This document shows, piece by piece, positions 1-5,197 of a stretch of 5,197 nucleotides of DNA. The position numbers and the translations under genes were made by a program. The notes under the pieces are model-generated. The model searched no databases, had not been told where the DNA came from, and saw only the letters and a list, made by a program, of their open reading frames with translations. The stretch is from NCBI GenBank assembly GCA_003648875.1, contig QMQC01000158.1, forward strand, positions 1 through 5,197. Direction: 5' to 3'. Position 1 is the first letter of the stretch. Every line of letters starts with the position of its first letter. Source of the DNA: Actinomycetota bacterium. Lineage in GTDB: Bacteria > Actinomycetota > Acidimicrobiia > Spongiisociales > UBA5794.

Positions 1-408
1 CTCGACTGGCTCGAAGCGAACGCGAGGGCCCTCGGTGTGCGCCGTGCGATCAGGCTCAAGGTTGCCGGAGCCTTTCACTCGCCGTATATGGAATCCGCTG
101 CCGCGCAGCTGACAGAGGCATTGGCGTCTGTCCCATTCTCTCGGTGCACGTTCGATGTCGTTGCGAATGCCACGGCTGAGCCGATATCCGATCCGCGGGC
201 AACCCTTATTCAGCAGCTCACGTCGCCTGTTCGATTCGCTGAGTCACTGGAACACATTGCAGGGCGTGGCGTGAGCATGTTCGTACACATCGGACCCGGC
301 GACGTGACCGCTGGACTCGCGAAACGTACAGTGAAGGAATCGGACGTCAGAGTTGTTTCATCATTGGCAGAGGCACGTGCAGTGGCGCGTGAGCTGTCCG
401 TACAATGA
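1..408 (+). CDS. fabD: Malonyl-CoA:ACP malonyltransferase, C-terminal part (5' end outside window)
   Basis: FabD transfers malonyl from malonyl-CoA to the phosphopantetheine of ACP in the cytoplasm, supplying the two-carbon donor for fatty acid elongation. The reading frame is open from base 1 and gives 135 residues before TGA at 406-408. The family is usually about 300 residues, so this is a bit less than half the protein. The visible part contains the GAFHSP block, whose histidine (codon 76-78) corresponds to the catalytic His of the Ser-His pair. It also has the QLTSPVRF block and the late IGPGDV motif, in the order seen in E. coli FabD. The serine nucleophile (GHSxGE) and the malonyl-binding arginine lie upstream and cannot be checked. 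An ATG at codon 37-39 is not credible as the true start, because the frame is open and family-like before it. It precedes fabH by 22 nt. The identification is firm; only the extent is incomplete. Confidence 0.93.
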   Translation, partial: LDWLEANARALGVRRAIRLKVAGAFHSPYMESAAAQLTEALASVPFSRCTFDVVANATAEPISDPRATLIQQLTSPVRFAESLEHIAGRGVSMFVHIGPGDVTAGLAKRTVKESDVRVVSSLAEARAVARELSVQ

Positions 409-416
409 TGCTTTGC

Positions 417-425
417 AGGGAAGGA
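417..425 (+). promoter_or_regulatory. Ribosome binding site deciding the fabH start
   Basis: The purine run AGGGAAGGA lies 5 nt before the ATG at 431. The fabH frame is open further upstream and holds an ATG at 353 inside fabD. Only the 431 start has a good Shine-Dalgarno sequence, and it yields the standard FabH N-terminus (short strand, then GWGMCVP), so 431 is preferred. Confidence 0.75.
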
Positions 426-430
426 CGAAC

Positions 431-1492
431 ATGAAGAACGCCACGATCACGGGATGGGGCATGTGTGTTCCCCAATCCGTTGTGACGAACGACGATCTCG
501 CGTCCGTAATCGACACGAGCGATGAATGGATCACCACGCGTTCGGGAATCAAGGAACGGCGCGTATCTCATGTCAGCAATTCAGATATGGCGACTCTTGC
601 TGGGAGGAGGGCGGTTGCTGCTGCCGGTCTCCAGCCAATCGACGTGGACTTTGTGGTCGTTGCGACCTGCACACCGGACAGGCAGATTCCATCCGCTGCG
701 GCATTTGTGCAATCGAAGATCGGAGCGATTCATGCAGCAGCGGCCGACATCAACGCAGGATGCACCGGGTTCATCTACGGCCTCTCGATGGCTCATGGCC
801 TCATTGCCACGGGGACTGCGAACCGAGTTCTGTTGATCGGGTCTGAGCGGATCAGCTCATATCTCAATCTCGAAGAGCGCTCCACCGCAGTGTTGTTCGG
901 TGATGGGGCGGGGGCCGTGGTTGTTGAAGCCTCGAGTGATGGCTCCGGAATCAAATCGCTGGCGCTCGGTGCCGATGGAGACGGTGCAGAGCACCTCACG
1001 GCAACCGGCCTCGGGACAGACTTCATGGGAGCGGATGCGAAACTTGCGATCGTGATGGATGGGACACAGATCTTCAAGGGCGCTGTGGTCAAGATGGGGG
1101 ACGGAACCGTTGCAGCGGCAAAGGACGCAGGATGGGAGCTCGACGATATCGACCTTGTCATTCCTCATCAGGCGAACCTTCGCATCATCGATGCTGTACG
1201 GCGTCGTATCAAGGCAGACGAGTCGAAGATATACGTCAACATTCACAAATACGGCAACACATCGGCCGCGACGATCCCGATAGCGTTGTCCGAAGCGCTT
1301 GACGAAGGGCGCATCGGGCCTGGCGCAAGACTTGTGTTCACCGCCTACGGGGCTGGTGTCACGTGGGGGTCTGTGGCGATCCAGTGGGGAGATCGGGCCC
1401 ACCCCATCGCGACGATCGATGAAGAGCTCCCTGAGCCGGATCGCACAGGGATCGAGATGATCGTCGAGAATCAGATTGCATTCAACAGATGA
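431..1492 (+). CDS. fabH: Beta-ketoacyl-ACP synthase III (KAS III)
   Basis: FabH starts fatty acid synthesis by condensing an acyl-CoA primer with malonyl-ACP to give 3-ketoacyl-ACP and CO2. The product from ATG 431 is 353 residues. The Cys-His-Asn triad is complete: Cys111 in the INAGCTGF block, His246 in IPHQANLRI and Asn276 in KYGNTSAA. These lie within two residues of the E. coli positions (112, 244, 274). The basic patch after the histidine (Arg251, Arg257-259), expected to contact ACP, is kept. The position equivalent to E. coli Phe87, which lines the acyl pocket, is Ile86; this may allow primers larger than acetyl (inference). The canonical fold ends at about residue 320 (AIQWG). A further 33 residues form an acidic, non-canonical tail. 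The stop overlaps the fabG start by 4 nt (ATGA). Start choice rests on the ribosome site at 417-425 and the family N-terminus. Confidence 0.96.
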   Translation: MKNATITGWGMCVPQSVVTNDDLASVIDTSDEWITTRSGIKERRVSHVSNSDMATLAGRRAVAAAGLQPIDVDFVVVATCTPDRQIPSAAAFVQSKIGAIHAAAADINAGCTGFIYGLSMAHGLIATGTANRVLLIGSERISSYLNLEERSTAVLFGDGAGAVVVEASSDGSGIKSLALGADGDGAEHLTATGLGTDFMGADAKLAIVMDGTQIFKGAVVKMGDGTVAAAKDAGWELDDIDLVIPHQANLRIIDAVRRRIKADESKIYVNIHKYGNTSAATIPIALSEALDEGRIGPGARLVFTAYGAGVTWGSVAIQWGDRAHPIATIDEELPEPDRTGIEMIVENQIAFNR

Positions 1493-2223
1493 CTGACGTT
1501 GCGCTCGTTACCGGAGCCTCGCGCGGCATTGGCCGTGCGATTGCCCTCAAGCTGGCGGATGATGGATTCGCCATCGCTGTCAACTACGCCTCGAGCGCCC
1601 AGAAGGCAGAAGCCGTCGTTGCTCAGATCGTTGCCGGCGGAGGGCAAGCGATTGCCGCTCAAGCGGATGTTTCGGACCCCGATGCTGTGGCAGGCATGTT
1701 CGACGCCATCGGGGACGAGCTCGGTCCAGTTTCGGTGCTGGTCAACAACGCTGGGGTAACCGATGATGGATTGCTTCTTCGGATGAGCGCTGATCAGTGG
1801 GACAAAGTGATCAGCACCAACCTGCGTTCCGTTTTCCTGTGCACGAAGGCAGCTCTGCGTTCGATGCTTCGCGCAAAGGCGGGGAGGATCATCAACATCA
1901 GTTCTGTGTCAGGGATCTCAGGCAACCCGGGCCAGGGAAACTACGCAGCATCGAAGGCTGGCATCATCGGCTTCACCAAGTCTGTGGCGAGAGAAGTCGG
2001 TTCCAGGGGCATTACGGTCAATGCCATCGCCCCTGGCTTCATTCAGACTGACATGACGGCTTCTCTGGGGGCCGATCGCTCAGACGCAGTGGCGGAACAG
2101 ATCGCTCTCGGCAGGCTCGGCCTGCCAGAGGAAGTCGCATCGGTGGTCGGCTATCTTGCTTCCGACGGCGCTTCGTACATTACAGGGCAGACCATCGTCG
2201 TTGACGGTGGTTTGGCCCTATGA
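1489..2223 (+). CDS. fabG: 3-oxoacyl-ACP reductase
   Basis: FabG reduces 3-ketoacyl-ACP to (R)-3-hydroxyacyl-ACP, normally with NADPH, in the second step of each elongation cycle. The 244-residue length equals that of E. coli FabG. It is a classical short-chain dehydrogenase: cofactor loop TGASRGIG at 8-15, NNAG at 86-89, and catalytic tetrad Asn111, Ser139, Tyr152 and Lys156 (NYAASKAG block). It ends with the typical ITGQTIVVDGG segment. Arg173 in the REVGSRGITVN block matches an arginine used for ACP docking in E. coli. The SDR family has many other substrates, but the position between fabH and acpP and the close match to FabG block by block make this call firm. There is no clear Shine-Dalgarno before the start; the ATGA overlap with fabH suggests translation by coupling. 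Confidence 0.95.
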   Translation: MTDVALVTGASRGIGRAIALKLADDGFAIAVNYASSAQKAEAVVAQIVAGGGQAIAAQADVSDPDAVAGMFDAIGDELGPVSVLVNNAGVTDDGLLLRMSADQWDKVISTNLRSVFLCTKAALRSMLRAKAGRIINISSVSGISGNPGQGNYAASKAGIIGFTKSVAREVGSRGITVNAIAPGFIQTDMTASLGADRSDAVAEQIALGRLGLPEEVASVVGYLASDGASYITGQTIVVDGGLAL

Positions 2224-2229
2224 CCAACT

Positions 2230-2237
2230 AGGAGAGG
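2230..2237 (+). promoter_or_regulatory. Strong ribosome binding site of acpP
   Basis: AGGAGAGG ends 6 nt before the ATG at 2244, within the 20-nt gap after fabG. It is the best Shine-Dalgarno sequence in the operon. This fits the general need for ACP in large excess over the enzymes that use it (inference). Confidence 0.75.
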
Positions 2238-2243
2238 TAAGGC

Positions 2244-2489
2244 ATGGAACGTGCAGAGATCGAATCGAAGTTGAATGAGCTTCTCGTTGAAGAACTCGGC
2301 CTCGATGCCGAAAAGATCACGCCGGACGCGAGGTTCGAGGAAGACCTCGAGGTTGATTCGCTTGGCGTGGTCGAGCTTCTCATGGCCCTCGAGGACAATT
2401 TCGGTGTGCAGATTCCCGACGAGGAAGCTGAGTCCATCGGCACCGTCAGCCAGGCGGTTGATCTGGTTGTTGCCAAGCTCGCCGGTTAG
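2244..2489 (+). CDS. acpP: Acyl carrier protein
   Basis: This small acidic carrier holds growing acyl chains on a 4'-phosphopantetheine arm in the cytoplasm. The 81-residue product is close to the usual 75-80. The attachment site is Ser39 in the DSL motif (38-40), placed at the start of helix II as in all type II ACPs. Family blocks around it include FEEDLEVDSL, VVELLMALEDNFG and IPDEEAE, followed by a helix IV ending in KLAG. The residue after DSL is Gly41, where E. coli ACP has an aspartate. That removes one acidic charge of the partner-recognition helix, although this position is known to vary among ACPs. Location between fabG and fabF is the standard one and supports a role in primary fatty acid synthesis rather than polyketide or siderophore synthesis. 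Confidence 0.97.
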   Translation: MERAEIESKLNELLVEELGLDAEKITPDARFEEDLEVDSLGVVELLMALEDNFGVQIPDEEAESIGTVSQAVDLVVAKLAG

Positions 2490-2491
2490 GA
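2488..2491 (+). promoter_or_regulatory. fabF ribosome binding site overlapping the acpP stop
   Basis: The only Shine-Dalgarno-like bases before fabF are AGGA. They share two bases with the acpP TAG stop (2487-2489) and end 6 nt before the ATG at 2498. Ribosomes finishing acpP sit on this site, so fabF translation is probably coupled to acpP translation. Confidence 0.6.
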
Positions 2492-2497
2492 CAGCTC

Positions 2498-3748
2498 ATG
2501 AACGGACGCCGGGTTGTCGTAACCGGCCTCGGGACGCGAACCGCGCTCGGATCGAGTGTTGAGGAGCTCTGGGGGAACCTTGTTGCGGGTAGAAGTGGGA
2601 TCTCGCTGATCGAACGCATCGATGTTTCTGACATCACCACGAAGATCGCTTCGGAGGTCAAGGACTTCGAAATCACGGACTACATGTCCAAACGTGACGC
2701 TCGCCGCCTCGACCGGAGCGCCCAGTTCTTCTGGGTAGCAGCCCAACAGGCCCTGGAGGACGCGGGAATCGCCTACGAGGAGGACGATCCCGAAGCACTG
2801 CGCGCTGGCGTCCTTGTCGGTACGGGAATCGGTGGAGTCGAGACGATGGAGGAGCAGATAGGTGTATTGACCGAGCGCGGTCCGAGCCGAATCTCCCCAT
2901 ACGGAATCGCGATGATCATCTCGAACATGGCAGGTGGCGTTGCGTCGATCGACTTCAATCTATATGGTCCAAATTCGACGACGGTCACTGCATGCGCGGC
3001 ATCGGCCAACGCGATCGGCGATGCTGCGGCCTTGATCGCTCGTAGTGCCGCCGATGTCATGGTTGCGGGTGGTGGAGAAGCTGCGATCACGCGCTTCGCA
3101 CTTGCCGGATTCGCCTCTGCAAGAGCGATGAGCAAGAACAACGACGACCCTGAGGGCGCATCGCGCCCGTTCGACCTCAACCGTGATGGTTTTGTCATGG
3201 GCGAGGGCTCCGCAGTGCTCATCCTCGAGGAGCTCGAACATGCTCAGGCCCGAAAAGCGAAGATCTACGGGGAAGTGCTTGGCTACGGAATGTCGGCAGA
3301 TGGCTACCACATCACACTTCCGAGGCCCGGTGGCGCCGGTGCAGCTCGGGCAATGGAGTCAGCCCTTGCTGATGCCGGTGTAGCTCCTGGTGAACTCGAC
3401 TACATCAACGCACACGGTACGTCGACGCAAGCGAACGACAAGACCGAGACCGCCGCCATCAAGACTGCCTTTGGTGACGCTGCATACGACATTGCGATCT
3501 CGTCAACGAAATCGATGACAGGCCATCTGCTCGGAACTGCGGGGGCGATCGAGTCTCTCACATGCCTGCTCGCTATCAGGGATGGTGTCATTCCTCCGAC
3601 GATTAACTACCGGACCCCCGATCCGGAGTGTGATCTGGACTACGTTCCGAACGAGGCGCGACACATGTCGATCGCAACAGCAATGACGAACTCGTTCGGC
3701 TTCGGTGGCCACAACGTGTCGTTGGTCTTCGGAGCACCGCCGGCGTAG
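2498..3748 (+). CDS. fabF: Beta-ketoacyl-ACP synthase II (KAS II)
   Basis: FabF condenses acyl-ACP with malonyl-ACP in the elongation rounds. The 416-residue product matches the family (E. coli 413). The catalytic set is complete: Cys166 in TACAAS, His306 in NAHGTST, Lys338 in STKSMTGH and His343 in the same block. The phenylalanine gate block NSFGFGGHN lies at 398-406. Blocks such as GTGIGG (108-113), VMVAGGGE (187-194) and FVMGEGSAVLILEE favour FabF over FabB. Two positions differ from E. coli FabF: Ala138 replaces a proline in the segment after the SP(F/Y) motif, and Gln311 follows HGTST where E. coli has proline. Neither touches a catalytic residue. It starts 8 nt after acpP and is the last gene of the operon in this window. 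The mycolate-pathway relatives KasA/KasB belong to the same family, but nothing here points to mycolate synthesis. Confidence 0.95.
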   Translation: MNGRRVVVTGLGTRTALGSSVEELWGNLVAGRSGISLIERIDVSDITTKIASEVKDFEITDYMSKRDARRLDRSAQFFWVAAQQALEDAGIAYEEDDPEALRAGVLVGTGIGGVETMEEQIGVLTERGPSRISPYGIAMIISNMAGGVASIDFNLYGPNSTTVTACAASANAIGDAAALIARSAADVMVAGGGEAAITRFALAGFASARAMSKNNDDPEGASRPFDLNRDGFVMGEGSAVLILEELEHAQARKAKIYGEVLGYGMSADGYHITLPRPGGAGAARAMESALADAGVAPGELDYINAHGTSTQANDKTETAAIKTAFGDAAYDIAISSTKSMTGHLLGTAGAIESLTCLLAIRDGVIPPTINYRTPDPECDLDYVPNEARHMSIATAMTNSFGFGGHNVSLVFGAPPA

Positions 3749-3753
3749 AAAAC

Positions 3754-3793
3754 CGATCGGGCCCTCGCTGACCGGGCGCTCCGCTGAGCGGAA
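3754..3793. terminator. Possible terminator region between convergent genes
   Basis: The 56-nt gap between the fabF stop and the stop of the opposing gene holds three inverted repeats. They are the palindrome CCGATCGG (3753-3760), a GCCC/GGGC stem with a 9-nt loop (3761-3777), and a TCCGC-TGA-GCGGA hairpin (3780-3792). On the - strand these repeats are followed by TTTT (complement of 3749-3752), as in an intrinsic terminator for the membrane-gene transcript. For the + strand the downstream T content is only moderate and interrupted. The stems are short, so this is a tentative call resting mainly on convergent gene context. Confidence 0.35.
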
Positions 3794-3804
3794 TGCGGAC
3801 TTCG

Positions 3805-4170
3805 TCAGTCGTCTGTCGTCTGTTGTTCGTTGTACTCATCGAACGATCGTGTGACGAGCGCGGCCACCAGCCCAACGCCGAAGAAGGATATGACAGCGGC
3901 TATGACGCCACCGGCGATCTCAAGTGACTGACAGGTCGACGGCATGCAGATGGCCTCCACAACGCTTGAACCGATGAGTGCACCGGCCATGGTTCCAACG
4001 AGCACCGTCGAGACAACCCCGGGGCGAATACGGGCGCGGATCCCACCGAGGGCGAGCAGGGCCGATAGGGCAGCGATGATCAGGGCGCCTGACGCGTCTG
4101 CGATCAGCCAGCCGGTGATCGCACCGAAGAACACCACGGCAAGAGCGGACAGCATGTCGCTAGCCCGCAT
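3805..4170 (-). CDS. Small four-span membrane protein of unknown function
   Basis: I do not recognise this 121-residue protein. It has four hydrophobic segments at about 5-22, 26-43, 51-70 and 85-107. The basic loop RARIRP (45-50) and the charged C-terminus should be cytoplasmic, giving an N-in, C-in topology. The longer loop between spans 3 and 4 would lie outside and contains two cysteines, Cys75 and Cys80 (CMPSTC), which could form a disulfide. The C-terminal tail is short, polar and acidic. The start at 4170 is favoured by AGAGG (4179-4183) 8 nt upstream; it overlaps the end of the preceding gene by 11 nt. A second ATG at 4155 would avoid the overlap but has no clear ribosome site. The last codons contain a 7-nt tandem repeat. 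The + strand frame across this region (from 3944) has a low-complexity composition typical of an antisense shadow, so the - strand reading is preferred. Confidence 0.72.
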   Translation of the reverse strand: MRASDMLSALAVVFFGAITGWLIADASGALIIAALSALLALGGIRARIRPGVVSTVLVGTMAGALIGSSVVEAICMPSTCQSLEIAGGVIAAVISFFGVGLVAALVTRSFDEYNEQQTTDD

Positions 4171-4864
4171 TCTTCGTACCTCTGGTGCTCATGGGTGCAG
4201 GGAGGGGCGGCGTGATGACTGCTGTGACCTTCTTTGCGGAAGGACTCCACGCCAATCCGACCAGAAGGACGATCGCAACGGCGATCACAAAGCTCCCTGG
4301 CCTGGAGGTCTGCAGCACACTCGGAACTCCAACGATGGGCACGAAGACACGGAAGCCCCAGATGCCGAATGGGAGGCCCCTGCCGTACGCCCAGGCCGAC
4401 ACGACAACGCCGATCGTGAGGATCCAATGGACCGGGCCGACACCATCCCATGCGGCGAACCCCACGACGATCGGTGTGATCGCTCCACTGGCCATGAGCG
4501 CCACTGGAACCGAACCGAGCTGATCGGCGACCGGTTGCTGGCGCACCCAGAGTGTCAGCCATGGGCCGGCAAGACCGATGATGGCGATTGCACCGACGAT
4601 GAGAGAGATCCAGAAGAGAGCCGTTCCGCCGATCGAGGCAAGCAACACGGAACCAACGACGACGGTACCGAGTACCCATCTTGCCCACCGGGCGCGCACG
4701 AGCAGCAGCCCAGCGAGTCCACCTAGAGCGAAACCGGTGACGCCGACGAAGATCATGAACGAGGCTGATTGGACGATGGGTCCACTGTCGATCACGAACG
4801 CAACCGAACCGAAGACGATCGCGAGGAATGCCGATGTTCCTACGGCGGTCGGGAGGCGGCTCAT
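4160..4864 (-). CDS. Multi-span membrane protein of unknown function
   Basis: This 234-residue protein is strongly hydrophobic, with about seven or eight membrane segments (near 8-26, 33-56, 62-79, 82-105, 117-137, 145-160, 167-182 and 190-206). Charged residues fall in the short loops: RARWAR at 57-62, the region around 108-115, and GRG at 161-163. The C-terminal 28 residues are polar and proline-containing, probably cytoplasmic. No transporter signature, nucleotide-binding motif or catalytic motif was recognised. The most distinctive block is aromatic and glycine-rich (about 158-180, including WAYGRG and FGIWGF). GGGAG (4871-4875) lies 6 nt before the ATG, supporting this start. It begins 15 nt after the single-span gene and ends overlapping the four-span gene by 11 nt, so the three are very likely co-transcribed and possibly act together. 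Function unknown. Confidence 0.75.
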   Translation of the reverse strand: MSRLPTAVGTSAFLAIVFGSVAFVIDSGPIVQSASFMIFVGVTGFALGGLAGLLLVRARWARWVLGTVVVGSVLLASIGGTALFWISLIVGAIAIIGLAGPWLTLWVRQQPVADQLGSVPVALMASGAITPIVVGFAAWDGVGPVHWILTIGVVVSAWAYGRGLPFGIWGFRVFVPIVGVPSVLQTSRPGSFVIAVAIVLLVGLAWSPSAKKVTAVITPPLPAPMSTRGTKNAG

Positions 4865-4870
4865 GGCTGG

Positions 4871-4875
4871 CTCCC
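4871..4875 (-). promoter_or_regulatory. Ribosome binding site of the multi-span membrane protein
   Basis: On the - strand GGGAG is separated by 6 nt from the ATG at 4864, and it lies in the 15-nt gap after the upstream gene. It supports the chosen start. Confidence 0.6.
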
Positions 4876-4879
4876 GACG

Positions 4880-5113
4880 CTACTGCGCTGGGCGAGAGTC
4901 CACGAGACCGGGGATGCGAACTCCACCGATCATTGCTTGGGAAGGGCCAGACGAGAAGAGTGAGCCGATCACGATCAGAGCTACAAAGACTCCACCGACG
5001 GACAGCGCGCTCTTGAGAAGGGTTCGGTTGGCCAATTTACTCCTCATCGACAGGGCTGGCGGGAGTGTAGTGGGGGCGCGCTCGCTCAGCCGGTTGCGGT
5101 CGTCGGTGACCAT
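4880..5113 (-). CDS. Small single-span membrane protein of unknown function
   Basis: The 77-residue product has one hydrophobic segment at about 36-52 (SALSVGGVFVALIVIGS). A polar, basic N-terminal region precedes it and a short tail of about 25 residues follows, probably outside. It has no recognised domain. The start is uncertain. ATG 5113 has no obvious ribosome site and overlaps the preceding frame by 28 nt, but the codons just after it are strongly G/C-ending, as expected for coding sequence. ATG 5047 would give 55 residues. TTG 5035 would give 51 residues and has GAGGAG (5040-5045) only 4 nt upstream. All three keep the membrane segment. If the start is late, an anchor or signal-peptide-like role is possible, since the span would then sit near the N-terminus. 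Position and strand tie it to the multi-span gene that starts 15 nt after it. Confidence 0.5.
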   Translation of the reverse strand: MVTDDRNRLSERAPTTLPPALSMRSKLANRTLLKSALSVGGVFVALIVIGSLFSSGPSQAMIGGVRIPGLVDSRPAQ

Positions 5114-5197
5114 CGCGACAGCTCAGTCCAGGTCCCTTCGTCGTCTCGCGAGAGCCAGATGACCTCTGCGTGCTCTGGAGGATCGGTCCTCAGCTCA
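5086..5197 (-). CDS. C-terminal end of an unidentified protein (5' end outside window)
   Basis: A - strand frame is open from the window edge (first full codon at 5196) to TGA at 5088-5086, giving 36 residues. The composition looks like a soluble protein: acidic, with three tryptophans, for example EVIWLSRDDEGTWTEL. About 70% of third positions are G/C. The other two - strand frames here are less convincing: one is broken by early stops and the other is rich in arginine, serine and proline. The stop lies 28 nt inside the longest reading of the following 77-residue frame. No family can be named from so short a piece. Confidence 0.4.
   Translation of the reverse strand, partial: ELRTDPPEHAEVIWLSRDDEGTWTELSRWSPTTATG

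Noticed and set aside
353..430. N-terminal extension of FabH from an upstream ATG inside fabD
   Set aside because: It would overlap fabD by 56 nt and add 26 residues before the standard KAS III N-terminus. The 431 start has a good ribosome site.
409..430. Promoter or FapR-type operator in the fabD-fabH gap
   Set aside because: The 22-nt gap holds only a ribosome site. There are no convincing -10/-35 elements or inverted repeat.
857..1402. 181-residue - strand frame inside fabH
   Set aside because: It is a shadow of fabH. The + strand product has complete KAS III catalytic blocks, while the - strand product shows no recognisable domain.
2773..3222. 149-residue - strand frame inside fabF
   Set aside because: It is antisense to a full-length, motif-complete FabF and has an Ala/Pro/Ser-rich shadow composition.
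3944..4726. Long + strand open frame of 260 residues opposite the membrane genes
   Set aside because: Its product is rich in Arg, Asp, Pro and Thr without hydrophobic structure, as expected for the antisense of a membrane-protein gene. The - strand frames have ribosome sites, operon spacing and clear membrane segments.
4578..5162. Second long + strand open frame of 194 residues
   Set aside because: It runs antisense across the multi-span and single-span genes and the gap between them. Composition is Thr/Pro/Arg-rich and no family blocks are visible.
1..5197. CRISPR array, insertion sequence, tRNA or other mobile or defence element
   Set aside because: No spaced direct repeats, terminal inverted repeats, transposase motifs or tRNA-like folds were seen on either strand.

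Overview
The window carries the 3' part of a type II (dissociated) fatty acid synthesis operon on the + strand (1-3748). Facing it is a convergent, tightly packed set of small membrane-protein genes on the - strand (3805-5197). GC content is roughly 58-60% by spot estimate, with G/C-rich third codon positions. The protein sequences and the fabD-fabH-...-acpP-fabF order fit a moderately high-GC bacterium, most likely an actinobacterium (an Acidimicrobiia-like lineage is my best guess). No rRNA or other taxonomic marker is present, so this is an inference.

Layout: fabD (C-terminal part only, 1-408), fabH (431-1492), fabG (1489-2223), acpP (2244-2489) and fabF (2498-3748) all read left to right. 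The gaps are 22 nt, a 4-nt ATGA overlap, 20 nt and 8 nt, so one polycistronic message is very likely. No internal promoter or FapR-type operator was recognised. Then come 56 nt with weak inverted repeats between convergent stop codons. On the - strand, read from right to left, are the end of an unidentified gene (5197-5086), a 77-residue single-span protein (5113-4880), a 234-residue multi-span protein (4864-4160) and a 121-residue four-span protein (4170-3805). Their overlaps and short gaps again suggest one transcript.

How the genes work together: FabD loads malonyl onto ACP, FabH condenses an acyl-CoA primer with malonyl-ACP, FabG reduces the 3-ketoacyl-ACP, AcpP carries the intermediates, and FabF carries out the later elongation condensations. 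The dehydratase (FabZ/FabA), enoyl reductase and acetyl-CoA carboxylase are not in the window. All catalytic residues I can check are intact. The membrane-protein set has no recognisable function.

The operon is ordinary core metabolism. The observations most worth a second look are the unknown membrane-gene cluster, a strong excess of GATC and especially CGATCG, and a tail of about 33 residues on FabH. No defence system, mobile element, CRISPR array or RNA gene was seen.
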